The notes below the pieces were generated by a model. It did no database searches, was not told where the DNA came from, and saw only the letters and a program-made list of their open reading frames with translations. 64,000 bases of DNA, from NCBI GenBank assembly GCA_016720345.1, contig JADKKV010000001.1:113433-177432 (forward strand), written 5' to 3'. Shown here piece after piece: positions 48,514-58,275 of the stretch. The stretch's first letter is position 1, and every line of letters starts with the position of its first letter. A program made the translations under genes and the position numbers. The stretch is from Thermomonas sp. (GTDB lineage Bacteria; Pseudomonadota; Gammaproteobacteria; Xanthomonadales; Xanthomonadaceae).

Positions 48514-49272
48514 TCAGAGCAGGAAGGGCAGCAGCCACCAGCTGCGTTGGCGATACGCGTGCCAACCCGGATGGCGCGACAGGCTGGCTTCCTTCATCGC
48601 CATGTTGGGCGCGAACAGCCCGCCCCAGATCAGCGCGAGCACGGCGAACGGCCACCAGTGCCAGACCATCAGGGCGAAGGACCCGTACACCAGCATCTCG
48701 CCCAGGTAATTGGGATGGCGGATGTAGCGATGCACGCCATCCGTGATCAGCCCCGGCTGCAGCCGCAGCGTGAAGTACTTCTGCGCGTCGGCGGCGATCA
48801 TCAGCGCGCAACCGAGGATGCAGGCCGACACGCACAACGCGAACCAGGCGGGCTCCGGCAACGGATAGCGCGGCGTGGCGGTACCCGAAACCAGCAGCCA
48901 GCCGAACGACCAATAGGCGAGCAGGCCGGCGAACGTCGCCAGGCCGCCAGCGATCGTGCTGCGGCGCTGCCAGCCGGGGTCGGGGAAGGCGAGGTCCTTG
49001 AGCAGCCAGACCAGTCCGTACGAGCCATGCATCGCCAGGTAGATCCAGGCCGCCGGCGCGGTCGCGGCCGGCGTGCGGTCGGCGTATGCCCACATCAACA
49101 GGCCAAGGAACGGGAACGTGCCCGCCTTCTGCAGGTTGATCAGCCAACTCAACTTCCACGGGCGCGGGCCGCCGAACAGGTCGAACATCAGGTGGTCGTT
49201 GCCACGCCTGAGCAACCGCGCCCAGCCGGGTCGGCGCAGCTGGCGGGTCGTGGTCTTCGAGTCGGTGCCCAT
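48514..49272 (-). CDS. DUF1295/steroid reductase-like membrane methyltransferase family protein
   Basis: The 252-residue membrane protein has about six helices and the C-terminal signature GLITDGVHRYIRHPNYLGEM seen in isoprenylcysteine methyltransferase and DUF1295 proteins. This is the second such membrane protein in the window (the other is at 43661). The substrate is unknown. A GGAG site precedes the ATG at 49272. It is transcribed after rimO on the same strand with a 64-base gap. Confidence 0.8.
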   Translation of the reverse strand: MGTDSKTTTRQLRRPGWARLLRRGNDHLMFDLFGGPRPWKLSWLINLQKAGTFPFLGLLMWAYADRTPAATAPAAWIYLAMHGSYGLVWLLKDLAFPDPGWQRRSTIAGGLATFAGLLAYWSFGWLLVSGTATPRYPLPEPAWFALCVSACILGCALMIAADAQKYFTLRLQPGLITDGVHRYIRHPNYLGEMLVYGSFALMVWHWWPFAVLALIWGGLFAPNMAMKEASLSRHPGWHAYRQRSWWLLPFLL

Positions 49273-49336
49273 CCCGCCATCTCCTCGTTCGTGCCCGCGA
49301 CCTGCAGGCGACTCGCCGGGCGTCCCGCAGGAACCC

Positions 49337-50668
49337 TCAGCCTTCGTATTCGACTTCGCCGTAGAGGTCGTGTTCGTCGCTGCCCATGATCCGGACCATT
49401 GCGAACTCGCCGGGTTGCAGCCCGGCCTCGCGGCCGTCCTGCACCTGCACCAGTCCGTCGATCTCCGGCGCATCCGCCATCGACCGCGCGATCGCAAGGT
49501 CGCCGTCGATGGCATCCACGATCACCTGCTGCACCGACCCCACCTTCGCGGCGAGGCGGGCTTCGCTGATCGCGGCCTGGCGTTCCATGAACCGGGCCAG
49601 GCGTTCCTGCTTCACGCCTTCGTCCACCGGGTCCGGCAGCGCATTCGCCTGCGCGCCGGCCACCGGCGAATAGGCGAACGCGCCGACGCGGTCGAGCTGG
49701 GCTTCGTCGAGGAACTCCAGCAGTTCCTCGAACTCGGCGTCGGTCTCGCCGGGGAAGCCGACGATGAAAGTGCTGCGGATGGTCAGCTCCGGGCATGCGG
49801 CCCGCCAGCGCTGGATCCGTTCCAGGGTCTTGTCCACCGCGCCGGGCCGCTTCATCAGCTTGAGGATGCGCGGGCTGGCATGCTGGAACGGGATGTCCAG
49901 GTACGGCAGCAGCTTGCCCTCCGCCATCAGCGGGATGATCTCGTCCACGTGCGGATACGGATACACGTAATGCAGCCGCGTCCACGCGCCGAGCCCGGAC
50001 AGGCCCTCGCACAGCGCCTTCATCCGGGTCTGGTAGGCGTTGCCGCGCCACAGGCGGGTCGCGTACTTGAGGTCCACGCCATACGCGCTGGTGTCCTGCG
50101 AGACCACCAGCAGTTCCTTGACGCCGCCGCGCACCAGCTTCTCGGCCTCGCGCAGCACCTCGTCCACCGGGCGCGAGACCAGGTCGCCGCGCATCGACGG
50201 GATGATGCAGAAGCTGCAGCGGTGGTTGCAGCCCTCGGAAATCTTGAGGTAGGCGTAGTGCTTCGGGGTCAGCTTCAGGCCGTAGTCCGGCAGCAGGTCG
50301 ATGAACGGATCGTGCTTCGGCGGCAGCGCCAGGTGCACCGCATCCATCACGCTTGCGTAGTCCTGCGGGCCACTGATCGACAGCACGTCCGGGTAGGCCT
50401 CGCGGATCACCTCGCTGCGCTTGCCCAGGCAACCGGTGACGATCACCTTGCCGTTCTCCGCCATCGCCTCGCCGATTGCGTCCAGCGATTCGGCCACCGC
50501 GCTGTCGATGAAGCCGCAGGTGTTGACCACCACCACGTCGGCATCGTCGTAGCGCTGGACCAGGTCGTAGCCCTCCACCCGCAACTGGGTGAGGATGCGC
50601 TCGGAATCGACCAGCGCCTTGGGGCAGCCGAGGCTGACGAAGCCGACCTTGGGTTGTTGCAGGGACAT
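49337..50668 (-). CDS. rimO: Ribosomal protein S12 methylthiotransferase RimO
   Basis: RimO adds a methylthio group to Asp of ribosomal protein S12. The 443 residues have the three UPF0004 cysteines (Cys15, Cys51, Cys80) for one cluster, the radical SAM CxxxCxxC at Cys147, Cys151 and Cys154, and a C-terminal TRAM domain (about 380-443). A TATACT box lies 44 bases upstream. It diverges from the dienelactone hydrolase gene. Confidence 0.98.
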   Translation of the reverse strand: MSLQQPKVGFVSLGCPKALVDSERILTQLRVEGYDLVQRYDDADVVVVNTCGFIDSAVAESLDAIGEAMAENGKVIVTGCLGKRSEVIREAYPDVLSISGPQDYASVMDAVHLALPPKHDPFIDLLPDYGLKLTPKHYAYLKISEGCNHRCSFCIIPSMRGDLVSRPVDEVLREAEKLVRGGVKELLVVSQDTSAYGVDLKYATRLWRGNAYQTRMKALCEGLSGLGAWTRLHYVYPYPHVDEIIPLMAEGKLLPYLDIPFQHASPRILKLMKRPGAVDKTLERIQRWRAACPELTIRSTFIVGFPGETDAEFEELLEFLDEAQLDRVGAFAYSPVAGAQANALPDPVDEGVKQERLARFMERQAAISEARLAAKVGSVQQVIVDAIDGDLAIARSMADAPEIDGLVQVQDGREAGLQPGEFAMVRIMGSDEHDLYGEVEYEG

Positions 50669-50712
50669 GGCGGGACGCGACAGGGGGGCGGACCGGCCGC
50701 CACGGGGCGCGA

Positions 50713-50718
50713 AGTATA
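50713..50718 (-). promoter_or_regulatory. Possible -10 box of rimO
   Basis: TATACTTCGCG is read on the minus strand 44 bases before rimO. It matches the box upstream of prmB. Confidence 0.45.
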
Positions 50719-50782
50719 CCGTTGGCCTGCCGTGCGGCCCGCGGAGGCGTACCATCGGCGGCAGGCGGAAGGAGCGCGGGAC

Positions 50783-51451
50783 ATGGGCGAGTGGACATCC
50801 CTCGAGACCCCGACCGGCCGCATCCGCGCCTGGCGGGCGGACCCGCATACCCCGCCGCGCGGCGCGCTGGTGGTGGTGCAGGAAATCTTCGGCGTCAATG
50901 CGCACATCCGCGAGCTCTGCAAGACCTTCGCCGACCACGGCTACGTGGCGATGGCGCCGTCGTTCTTCGACCATTTCGAGCACGACGTGCAGCTGCGCTA
51001 CGACCCCGACGGCGTCGCCCGCGGGCTGGAGCTGGTGGAGCGCCTGGGCTTCGAGCGTGCGCTGGAGGACGTGCACGCCACCGCGACGGTGCTCGCGGAG
51101 CATGGCAAGGTCGGGGTGGTCGGCTATTGCTGGGGCGGCACCGTCGCCTTCCTCGCCAACACCCGGCTGTCGATGCCGGCGGTGAGCTATTACGGTGCGC
51201 GCACCGTGCCCTTCCTCGCCGAGCGGATCGAGGCGCCGATGATGTTCCACTTCGGCGAACGCGACCCCTCGATCACCGCCCACGACATCGAACTGCACCG
51301 CGAGCACCAGGAACACGCCGAGGTGCACGTGTACCCGGCCGGGCACGGCTTCAACTGCGACCAGCGCGCCGACTTCGAACGCCACAGCGCCGCCCTTGCG
51401 CTGGAGCACACCCTCGCATTCTTCCGCCGGACCCTGCACCCGGCCTATTGA
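50783..51451 (+). CDS. Dienelactone hydrolase family protein
   Basis: The 222-residue alpha/beta hydrolase carries the DLH triad: Cys116 in GYCWGG, Asp161 in GERDP and His188 in [17 protein letters not shown] segment near 33-44 is a family hallmark. Such enzymes open dienelactones or related lactones, but in genomes without aromatic degradation genes nearby the substrate is unclear. GGAAGGAG lies just upstream. The HIT gene follows after 19 bases. Confidence 0.92.
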   Translation: MGEWTSLETPTGRIRAWRADPHTPPRGALVVVQEIFGVNAHIRELCKTFADHGYVAMAPSFFDHFEHDVQLRYDPDGVARGLELVERLGFERALEDVHATATVLAEHGKVGVVGYCWGGTVAFLANTRLSMPAVSYYGARTVPFLAERIEAPMMFHFGERDPSITAHDIELHREHQEHAEVHVYPAGHGFNCDQRADFERHSAALALEHTLAFFRRTLHPAY

Positions 51452-51470
51452 GCCCGCCGAGATGCCACGC

Positions 51471-51893
51471 ATGCCGCACGCCGCCACCCGGTTCGCCCTG
51501 CACCCGCAGCTGGCCGACGACACTGCGCCGGTGATCGAGCTGCCGCTGTGCGAGGTGCGGCTGATGGACGATGCCAACCACCCGTGGCTGGTGCTGGTGC
51601 CGCGGGTGGCGGATGCGGTCGAACTGATCGACCTCGATGCCACCCAGCGCGCCCAGCTCAGCACCGAGATCGATGCCGCCGCGCGCGCGCTCAAGGCCCT
51701 GTTCAAGCCGCACAAGCTCAACATCGCCGCGCTCGGCAACCTGGTGCCGCAGTTGCACGTGCACGTGATCGCGCGTTACACCGACGACATCGCCTGGCCG
51801 CGCCCGGTGTGGGGTGCGGCGAATGCCCGGCCGTATGCGCCGGAAGACCTGATCGAGCGGGTCAACGCGCTGCGCGCAGCGCTCGCCGGGTAG
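51471..51893 (+). CDS. HIT family protein
   Basis: The 140-residue protein is a histidine-triad nucleotide hydrolase or transferase. The triad reads QLHVHVI (94-100), so the first His of HxHxHxx is Gln while the catalytic second and third histidines are kept. This variant is common in the short HIT group of proteobacteria. An in-frame ATG at 51462 is an alternative start. Its stop is three bases from that of dcd on the opposite strand. Confidence 0.88.
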   Translation: MPHAATRFALHPQLADDTAPVIELPLCEVRLMDDANHPWLVLVPRVADAVELIDLDATQRAQLSTEIDAAARALKALFKPHKLNIAALGNLVPQLHVHVIARYTDDIAWPRPVWGAANARPYAPEDLIERVNALRAALAG

Positions 51894-51896
51894 GAC

Positions 51897-52484
51897 TCAG
51901 GTCTTCGGCAGGGTGACGCCGGTCTGGCCCTGGTACTTGCCGCCACGATCCTTGTAGCTGGTCTCGCAGACGTCATCGGCATCGGCCTGGAAGAACAGCA
52001 TCTGCGCCACGCCCTCGTTGGCGTAGATGCGCGCCGGCAGCGGCGTGGTGTTGCTGAATTCCAGGGTGACGTGGCCCTCCCACTCCGGTTCCAGCGGGGT
52101 CACGTTGACGATGATCCCGCAGCGCGCGTAGGTGCTCTTGCCCAGGCACACCACCAGGGTGTCGCGCGGGATCCGGAAGTACTCCACCGTGCGCGCCAGC
52201 GCGAACGAGTTCGGCGGGATGATGCATTCGTCAGCGACCACGTCGACGAAGCTCTTCGGGTCGAAGCGCTTCGGATCGACGATGGTCGAGTTGATGTTGG
52301 TGAATACCTTGAACTCGCGCGAGCAGCGCACGTCGTAGCCGTAGCTGGAGGTGCCATAGCTGACGATGCGGCGACCGTCGACCCCGCCGTTATCGGCAAA
52401 CCGGACCTGCCCGGGCTCGAACGGCTCCAGCATGCCGTGCTCCTGCGCCATGCGGCGGATCCAGCGGTCGCTCTTGATGCTCAT
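51897..52484 (-). CDS. dcd: dCTP deaminase
   Basis: Dcd converts dCTP to dUTP on the way to dTTP. The 195 residues have the SYGYDVR segment, the catalytic Glu in [11 protein letters not shown] and the C-terminal [12 protein letters not shown] region that closes over the nucleotide. It follows apbC on the same strand after 54 bases and converges on the HIT gene. Confidence 0.97.
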   Translation of the reverse strand: MSIKSDRWIRRMAQEHGMLEPFEPGQVRFADNGGVDGRRIVSYGTSSYGYDVRCSREFKVFTNINSTIVDPKRFDPKSFVDVVADECIIPPNSFALARTVEYFRIPRDTLVVCLGKSTYARCGIIVNVTPLEPEWEGHVTLEFSNTTPLPARIYANEGVAQMLFFQADADDVCETSYKDRGGKYQGQTGVTLPKT

Positions 52485-52538
52485 CTGCTGTCTTTCTTGG
52501 GGCGAAGCCGGCGATTCTAAGGGGTCGACCCCGTCCGA

Positions 52539-53387
52539 TCAGCCACCAAGCAACGAGGCCATGATCCCGGAGCGCACCTTCGGGCGGGTGTCCAGCCGCG
52601 CCAGCAGCGCGCGGGCGGCCTCGCGGTAGGCCAGCGCGGCGGCCGAGTCCGGCTGCGCCGCCACGATCGGCGTGCCGGCATCGCCCTGTGCGCGGATCGC
52701 GACCTGCAGCGGCAGGCTGCCCAGCACCGGAACCCCGTATTGCGCGGACATCCGCACCGCCCCGCCCTCGCCGAAGATGTGCTCGGCATGGCCGCAGTTC
52801 GAACACACGTGCACGGCCATGTTCTCGACCAGGCCGAGCACCGCGATGTCGAGCTTCTCGAACATCTTCAGCGCCTTGCGCGCGTCCAGGGTGGCGATGT
52901 CCTGCGGCGTGGTCACGATCACCGCGCCCGCCACCGGGATCTTCTGCGACATGGTCAGCTGGATGTCGCCGGTACCCGGCGGCAGGTCCACCACCAGCAC
53001 GTCGAGGTCGCCCCAGCGGGTCCCGGTCAGCAACTGGGTCAGCGCCGAGGTCGCCATCGGTCCGCGCCAGATCATCGGCGTGTCCTGGTCCACCAGCAGG
53101 CCGATCGACATCGCCTCGATCCCGTGCGCGCGCATCGGCTCGATGGTCTTGCCGTCCGGGCTGTCCGGCCTTCCCGACAGCCCCAGCATCATCGGCACGC
53201 TGGGCCCATACACGTCGGCGTCCAGCACGCCGACCGCCAGGCCCTCCGCGGCCAGCGCCAGCGCAAGGTTCACCGCGGTGGTGGACTTGCCCACCCCGCC
53301 CTTGCCGGAGCCGACGGCAATGATGTTGCGGACGTTCGCGAGCGGCTTCAGCTCGCCCTGGACGGCATGGGTGGGGAGGCGTGGCAT
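52539..53387 (-). CDS. apbC: Iron-sulfur cluster carrier protein ApbC/Mrp
   Basis: ApbC is a Mrp/NBP35 ATPase that binds and transfers Fe-S clusters. The 282 residues show the deviant Walker A GSGKGGVGKST (26-36), a VVDLPPGTGD segment and the cluster-binding Cys195 and Cys198 (CSNC). The N-terminal DUF59 domain found in E. coli Mrp is absent, so this is a short form. It lies upstream of dcd on the same strand. Confidence 0.94.
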   Translation of the reverse strand: MPRLPTHAVQGELKPLANVRNIIAVGSGKGGVGKSTTAVNLALALAAEGLAVGVLDADVYGPSVPMMLGLSGRPDSPDGKTIEPMRAHGIEAMSIGLLVDQDTPMIWRGPMATSALTQLLTGTRWGDLDVLVVDLPPGTGDIQLTMSQKIPVAGAVIVTTPQDIATLDARKALKMFEKLDIAVLGLVENMAVHVCSNCGHAEHIFGEGGAVRMSAQYGVPVLGSLPLQVAIRAQGDAGTPIVAAQPDSAAALAYREAARALLARLDTRPKVRSGIMASLLGG

Positions 53388-53508
53388 GGCGGCTGGTGAC
53401 CCTCGATTGACCCTCGCATTCTAGGCTTACGACGATCGGCGGCCGGCTTTTCGGCATCTGCCGCTGAACGCCCTGCACCGCGGCATTCCATACGACGGCG
53501 GATGGCGG

Positions 53509-53515
53509 TATAAAT
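53509..53515 (+). promoter_or_regulatory. Possible promoter of the DUF2147 pair
   Basis: TATAAAT lies 52 bases before the first DUF2147 gene with a partial -35 (TTCCAT) 17 bases further upstream. Relative to the GC-rich surroundings it is a clear AT-rich -10 candidate. Confidence 0.5.
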
Positions 53516-53566
53516 CCTCCGTCGGGCGCGCCGCGCCCCGCCACATCCCTGGGAGGGGACCAACAC

Positions 53567-53998
53567 ATGCGCAAGATCATCCTCGCTGGCGTGCTTGCTT
53601 CGGTCGCGTTCACCGCTTCGGCGCAGGACGCCGCCTCGCCGATCGGCAAGTGGAAGACGCTGGACGACAAGAGCGGCAAGCCGATGACCATCACCGAGGT
53701 CTACATGGCCAAGAACGGCACCATGGCCGCCAGGATCGTGGAGAACCTGGGGCTGCCCGCCACCTGCGCCGACTGCGATGGCGAGCACAAGGGCAAGCCG
53801 ATGGTGGGCATGGTCACCCTGTGGAACCTCAAGGCGAACAAGGACGGCAGCTGGGGCGGCGGCAGCGGCTACAAGCCTTCCGAGGACCGCGAGTTCAACG
53901 CCAAGTCGGTCAAGCTGGTCGATGGCGGCAAGAAGCTCGAGGTCAAGGGCTGCGTTTCGATCATCTGCCGCACCGCGACCTGGGTTCGCGCGAACTGA
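53567..53998 (+). CDS. DUF2147 family secreted protein, copy 1
   Basis: The 143-residue product has a signal peptide ending ASA (about 19) and a single DUF2147 domain: IGKWKTLDDKSGKPMTI near the mature start, TCADCDGEHKGKPMVGM with two cysteines, then DGGKKLEVKGCVS and a terminal cysteine pair. The function of DUF2147 is unknown; structures of the family are lipocalin-like beta barrels (known of the family, not seen here). GGAGGGG lies just upstream of the ATG. Confidence 0.88.
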   Translation: MRKIILAGVLASVAFTASAQDAASPIGKWKTLDDKSGKPMTITEVYMAKNGTMAARIVENLGLPATCADCDGEHKGKPMVGMVTLWNLKANKDGSWGGGSGYKPSEDREFNAKSVKLVDGGKKLEVKGCVSIICRTATWVRAN

Positions 53999-54020
53999 CC
54001 GCTTCGCCACGCACCACCGG

Positions 54021-54043
54021 AACGGCCCGCAGCGCGGGCCGTT
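54021..54043 (+). terminator. Hairpin between the two DUF2147 genes
   Basis: A ten-pair stem (AACGGCCCGC with GCGGGCCGTT) closes a three-base loop and is followed by TCGCTG. It may reduce read-through from copy 1 to copy 2. It resembles the hairpin at 8318-8338. Confidence 0.65.
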
Positions 54044-54069
54044 TCGCTGCCAGCCACGAGGAAATGCCG

Positions 54070-54498
54070 ATGCGCGCCGCCATCCTGATCGCGATGTTGT
54101 CACTGCCGCTGCTGGCGCAGGCCCAGGACTCGCCGGTGGGCCGCTGGAAGACCATCGACGATGCCACCGGCAAGGTGAAATCGGTGGTCGAGATCTACCA
54201 GGCGCGCGATGGCAGCCATGCCGGGCGCGTCGTCGATATCCTGGACACCAAGGATGGCCCGAACCCCGCCTGCGACAAGTGCAAGGGCGCGCTGCAGGGC
54301 AAGCCGATCAAGGGCATGACCATCCTCTGGGGGCTGAAGCCGGACGGCAAGGGCAAGTGGAGCGGCGGCCACGTGCTGGACCCGGAGAACGGCAAGACCT
54401 ACAAGTCCAGGCTGGAACTGCTGGATGGCGGCGGCAAGCTGGGCATGTCCGGCTGCGTGGCCTTCTTCTGCCGGCAGCAGGTCTGGATCAGGCAATAG
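54070..54498 (+). CDS. DUF2147 family secreted protein, copy 2
   Basis: The 142-residue protein is a tandem paralog of the preceding one, with the same layout: signal peptide (AQAQD), VGRWKTIDDATGKVKS, a CDKCKG cysteine pair, GKPIKGM, LLDGGGKLGMSGCV and a final cysteine. ATG at 54070 has GAGGAA eight bases upstream; the ATG at 54064 is too close to that site. Function unknown. The pair probably arose by duplication and a hairpin separates them. Confidence 0.87.
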   Translation: MRAAILIAMLSLPLLAQAQDSPVGRWKTIDDATGKVKSVVEIYQARDGSHAGRVVDILDTKDGPNPACDKCKGALQGKPIKGMTILWGLKPDGKGKWSGGHVLDPENGKTYKSRLELLDGGGKLGMSGCVAFFCRQQVWIRQ

Positions 54499-54520
54499 GC
54501 GGCCCGCAGGCCCGTCGAGG

Positions 54521-54540
54521 AACCCCGGCTTGCCGGGGTT
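54521..54540 (+). terminator. Hairpin terminator after DUF2147 copy 2
   Basis: AACCCCGG and CCGGGGTT pair around a CTTG loop and are followed by TCGCATTTT. Confidence 0.6.
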
Positions 54541-54558
54541 TCGCATTTTCGCGCATGC

Positions 54559-54564
54559 GATAAT
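54559..54564 (+). promoter_or_regulatory. Extended -10 box of metG
   Basis: TGCGATAAT, a TG-extended -10, lies 29-34 bases before metG. Confidence 0.5.
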
Positions 54565-54592
54565 CGCCGGCCGCTTCGTACAGACGCTTCCG

Positions 54593-56662
54593 ATGCCCCG
54601 CGCCGCACTCGTCACCAACGCCCTGCCCTATGCCAACGGCCCGCTGCACCTGGGCCACCTGGTGGGCTACATCCAGGCCGACATCTGGGTACGCGCGCGG
54701 CGGATGCGCGGTGGCACGGTCCACTTCGTGTGCGCCGACGACACCCACGGCACGCCGATCATGCTGGCCGCCGAGAAAGCCGGGACCACCCCGGAATCCT
54801 TCATCGCAGCCGTCCAGGCAGGCCACGAGCGCGACTTCGCCGCCTTCGGCGTGGCCTTCGACCACTACGACTCCACCAACTCGGCCGCCAACCGCGCGCT
54901 GACCGAACAGATCTACGCGCGCCTCGACGCCGGCGGCCACATCGCCCGCCGCAGCGTGGCGCAGTTCTTCGATCCGGCCAAGGGCATGTTCCTGCCCGAT
55001 CGCTACATCAAGGGCACCTGCCCCAACTGCAAGGCCGCCGACCAGTACGGCGACAACTGCGAAGTGTGCGGCGCCACCTATGGCCCCACCGACCTGATCG
55101 AGCCGAAGTCGGTGGTGTCCGGCGCCACCCCCGAGATGCGCGATTCCGAGCACTACTTCTTCGAGGTTGGCCGCTTCGAGGCCTTCCTGCGCGAGTGGCT
55201 GGCCAGCGACACCCTGCTGCCGGGGGTGAAGGCCAAGCTGATGGAATGGCTGGACGCCGACGGCGGCCTGCGCGCCTGGGACATCTCGCGCGACGCGCCG
55301 TACTTCGGCTTCGAGATCCCGAACGCGCCCGGCAAGTATTTCTACGTCTGGCTGGACGCGCCGATCGGCTACCTGTCCAGCTTCCGGAACCTGTGCGCGA
55401 AGACCGGCATCGACTTCGACGCCTTCCTGAAGCCCGGCAGCGACGCCGAGCTGCACCACTTCATCGGCAAGGACATCGTCAACTTCCACGGCCTGTTCTG
55501 GCCGGCGGTGCTGCACGGCGCCGGCATGCGCACGCCCACCCGCCTGCACGTCAACGGCTACCTGACCGTGGACGGCGCCAAGATGTCGAAGTCGCGCGGC
55601 ACCTTCGTGATGGCGCGCACTTACCTCGATGCCGGGCTGGACCCGGAGGCGCTGCGCTATTACTTCGCCTGCAAGACCTCGGGCGGCGTGGACGACCTGG
55701 ACCTCAACCTGGCCGATTTCGTGGCGCGGGTGAACAGCGACGTGGTCGGCAAGTTCGTCAACATCGCCAGCCGCTGCGCCGGCTTCATCGACAAGCGCTT
55801 CGATGGCCGGCTGGCCGCTGCCCTGCCGGATCCGGCGCAGTACCAGCGTTTCGTGGAGGCGCTGGGCGGGATCGCCGATGCCTACGCCCGCAACGAGGCC
55901 GCCACCGCGCTGCGCCTGGCAATGACCCTGGCCGACGAAGCCAACAAGTACATCGACGAACACAAGCCGTGGGTGCTGGCCAAGCAGGACGGTGCCGACG
56001 CGCAGCTGCACGCGGTCTGCACGCAGGCGCTGAACCTGTTCCGGGTGCTGGCGGTCGCGCTGAAGCCGGTACTGCCACGCACCACCGCGCAGGCCGACGC
56101 CTTCCTGGACGCACCCGTTGCCGGCTGGGACGACATCACGGCGCCGCTGCTGGCGCGCCGCATCCAGCCCTACGCCCCGCTGTTCACCCGCATCGACCCC
56201 AAGCACATCCAGACCATGATCGACGCCAGCAAGGACACCCTCGCCGCCCCTGCACCAACCGCGGCCGCTGCGCCGGCCAAGGCCGCACCCGCGGATGCGA
56301 CGCCAGCGCCGAAGGCCGGGACGGACACCGCGCACATCGGCATCGACGACTTCGCCAAGCTCGACCTGCGCATCGGCAAGGTGCTGGAATGCGGCTTCGT
56401 GGACGGTTCCGACAAGCTGCTGCGCTTCCTGCTGGATGCAGGCGACCTTGGCCAGCGGCAGATCTTCTCCGGCATCCGCGCCAGCTACGCCGAGCCTGAA
56501 AAACTGGTCGGCCGCAGCGTGGTGTTCATCGCCAACCTGGCCCCGCGCAAGATGCGCTTCGGCACCAGCGAAGGAATGATCCTGTCCGCGGGGTTCGACG
56601 GTGGCAGCCTGTCGCTGCTGGACGCCGACGAAGGTGCGCTGCCCGGCATGCCGGTGCGCTGA
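54593..56662 (+). CDS. metG: Methionine--tRNA ligase
   Basis: MetG charges tRNA-Met. The 689 residues contain the class I HLGH motif (19-22), a CPNC/CEVC zinc knuckle pair near 143-161, KMSKS at 330-334, and a C-terminal EMAP/Trbp111-type tRNA-binding domain (about 580-689) joined by an Ala/Pro-rich linker. This is the dimeric E. coli type. The start is the only ATG that gives the expected [15 protein letters not shown] beginning. Confidence 0.98.
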   Translation: MPRAALVTNALPYANGPLHLGHLVGYIQADIWVRARRMRGGTVHFVCADDTHGTPIMLAAEKAGTTPESFIAAVQAGHERDFAAFGVAFDHYDSTNSAANRALTEQIYARLDAGGHIARRSVAQFFDPAKGMFLPDRYIKGTCPNCKAADQYGDNCEVCGATYGPTDLIEPKSVVSGATPEMRDSEHYFFEVGRFEAFLREWLASDTLLPGVKAKLMEWLDADGGLRAWDISRDAPYFGFEIPNAPGKYFYVWLDAPIGYLSSFRNLCAKTGIDFDAFLKPGSDAELHHFIGKDIVNFHGLFWPAVLHGAGMRTPTRLHVNGYLTVDGAKMSKSRGTFVMARTYLDAGLDPEALRYYFACKTSGGVDDLDLNLADFVARVNSDVVGKFVNIASRCAGFIDKRFDGRLAAALPDPAQYQRFVEALGGIADAYARNEAATALRLAMTLADEANKYIDEHKPWVLAKQDGADAQLHAVCTQALNLFRVLAVALKPVLPRTTAQADAFLDAPVAGWDDITAPLLARRIQPYAPLFTRIDPKHIQTMIDASKDTLAAPAPTAAAAPAKAAPADATPAPKAGTDTAHIGIDDFAKLDLRIGKVLECGFVDGSDKLLRFLLDAGDLGQRQIFSGIRASYAEPEKLVGRSVVFIANLAPRKMRFGTSEGMILSAGFDGGSLSLLDADEGALPGMPVR

Positions 56663-56679
56663 AGACCCCGGGCGACGTT

Positions 56680-56777
56680 CGCGTGTTGCCGCGTCTGCTG
56701 CCGCGAAATCAAGGAGGAGATGCCGACCGCAGGCCGGCATCGGGGGACATTCGCGGCAGCAGGCGCGGCAACGCGCG
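56680..56777. repeat. 28-base inverted repeat enclosing a nested palindrome, between metG and rnfB
   Basis: The arms 56680-56707 and 56750-56777 are reverse complements at 26 of 28 positions (GTTGCCGCG core with GCTGCCGCGAA). The 42-base interior has its own short palindrome, GATGCCG with CGGCATC. The whole can fold as a long stem with an inner hairpin. It ends 15 bases before the rnfB start. It is unrelated in sequence to the other two palindromic elements. Confidence 0.88.
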
Positions 56778-56792
56778 AGCGGCGCATGCGAT

Positions 56793-57212
56793 ATGACCGC
56801 GTTACCGACAACGGACCTGATCGAACGCCTCGACCGCATACTTCCGCAGACCCAGTGCGGTCAATGCGGTTACGACGGTTGCCGTCCATACGCGGAAGCG
56901 ATGGCGCGCGGCGAGGCCGGCATCGACCATTGCCCGCCCGGCGGCGATGCGGGCGCACGCGCGCTGGCGAAGCTGCTCGGCGTGGACGCCAGGCCCTACG
57001 ACCGCAGCCGCGGCATCCGCAAGCCGGCGCAGTTGGCCCTGATCGTGGAAGCCGACTGCATCGGCTGCACCAAGTGCATCCAGGCCTGCCCGGTCGACGC
57101 CATCGTCGGTGCGCCGAAGTTCATGCACACGGTGGTCGACGCGCTGTGCACCGGCTGCGAACTGTGCGTGCCGGCCTGCCCGGTGGACTGCATCGTGATG
57201 CTGCCGCCGTAG
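56793..57212 (+). CDS. rnfB: RnfB-like electron transport ferredoxin without membrane anchor
   Basis: The 139-residue protein carries a [4Fe-4S] domain (Cys22, Cys25, Cys30, Cys47) like the RnfB/RsxB domain, then two [4Fe-4S] ferredoxin motifs (Cys89-92-95-99 and Cys119-122-125-129). E. coli RsxB has about 50 more residues, including an N-terminal membrane helix that is absent here. No other rnf/rsx gene is nearby, so it is probably a soluble stand-alone ferredoxin. A RsxB-related role in SoxR reduction is inference. Confidence 0.88.
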   Translation: MTALPTTDLIERLDRILPQTQCGQCGYDGCRPYAEAMARGEAGIDHCPPGGDAGARALAKLLGVDARPYDRSRGIRKPAQLALIVEADCIGCTKCIQACPVDAIVGAPKFMHTVVDALCTGCELCVPACPVDCIVMLPP

Positions 57213-57256
57213 CGCGAACCGGCCCGCTTGGCGGCGGGATCGGCCGGTGTTCGCGC
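57212..57256. terminator. Hairpin between convergent rnfB and traB genes
   Basis: GCGCGAACCGGCC pairs with GGCCGGTGTTCGCGC with a two-base bulge. No T run is present; bidirectional action is possible. Confidence 0.45.
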
Positions 57257-57309
57257 AGCGGCATTTCGAGCCACGAAGCGACTGCCTGCCGGCCCCGCCG
57301 CCCGGCCGA

Positions 57310-58275
57310 TCAATGCACCTGCTGCAGTGACGTCCCTTCGCAACCGCTGCACACGCGCTCGACTACATAGCCCTTCGCGCGCAGCTTCGAGACCAGCCCG
57401 TCATTGCCCAGCAGGTGCAGGCTGCCGACCACCACCAGGGTGTCGTCGACCGTCGCCTCCGCCAGCCGCGCCTCGACCTTGGGCAACCACGCGTTGTTGC
57501 GGTCGATGTCCAGCAACCGGTAGGACTGCGGGGACTTGCGCGCCATCTCCGCGCGCATCTCGCTGTCCAGCTTCGCCGCGTCGCCGCTGCGCCACCAGCC
57601 ATGCATGTCCTGCATCTGCTGCATCGCGTGCCGCGGGTCGTCGAGGAATTCCGCGAGTCCCTGCGCCTGCTCCGCGTGCGATACCGAATCCATCGCCCGC
57701 ATCTGGTCCTCGATGGTCTCCAGCCCGGCTGCAGGCTTGCCCGCCTCCGCCGCGCGCGCCATCAGGTGGCGATCCATCCCGAGTTCGGCCCTGAAGCCCA
57801 TCGCATGGGTGAGCCCCAGCACCAGGCTCATGCTCACCATCCACGGCTCGGTTTGCTCGAACGCCTGCACCGAGCCACCGCTTGTCGCCAGCAGGGTCGC
57901 CAGCTTTTCGTGGGTGGCCTTCGGCAGCACCGTGCCCAGGCTCTTGCCGGAGTCGTAGGCCGCGTATTTCTGGATGGTAGCCAGCGTTTCCGGCGCGGAC
58001 ATCTCGCGCGGGTCGACCTCGAACAGCAGCGATTCCGCGTCCTCGAACGCCGCGTCGATTTCCTTCGGCAACGGGTAGTCGTCGGGCTTGAGCAGGTGGA
58101 AGGAACCGAGCAGGTAGACGCTGTTGTCGGCGTCGGAGACCTTCCACAGCAACGCATGGCGTGCCGCCTGCGCGGTCGGTGCGGCGACCGCCTGTGGCTG
58201 TTCGGCAAATGCGGCGGGCACGGCCAGTGCGGCAGCCAAAGCGAGGCAAAGCAGGCGCGATTGCAAGGCGGTCAT
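57310..58275 (-). CDS. TraB/GumN family protein
   Basis: The 321-residue protein has a signal peptide (about 1-24) and the TraB/GumN fold with two GxxH motifs, GSFHLLK with His60 and GSLHLLG near 292. The family is related to Tiki metalloproteases, but bacterial substrates are unknown. It begins in an ATGA overlap with the DUF1684 gene and is the last gene of the mutL cluster in this direction. Confidence 0.87.
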   Translation of the reverse strand: MTALQSRLLCLALAAALAVPAAFAEQPQAVAAPTAQAARHALLWKVSDADNSVYLLGSFHLLKPDDYPLPKEIDAAFEDAESLLFEVDPREMSAPETLATIQKYAAYDSGKSLGTVLPKATHEKLATLLATSGGSVQAFEQTEPWMVSMSLVLGLTHAMGFRAELGMDRHLMARAAEAGKPAAGLETIEDQMRAMDSVSHAEQAQGLAEFLDDPRHAMQQMQDMHGWWRSGDAAKLDSEMRAEMARKSPQSYRLLDIDRNNAWLPKVEARLAEATVDDTLVVVGSLHLLGNDGLVSKLRAKGYVVERVCSGCEGTSLQQVH

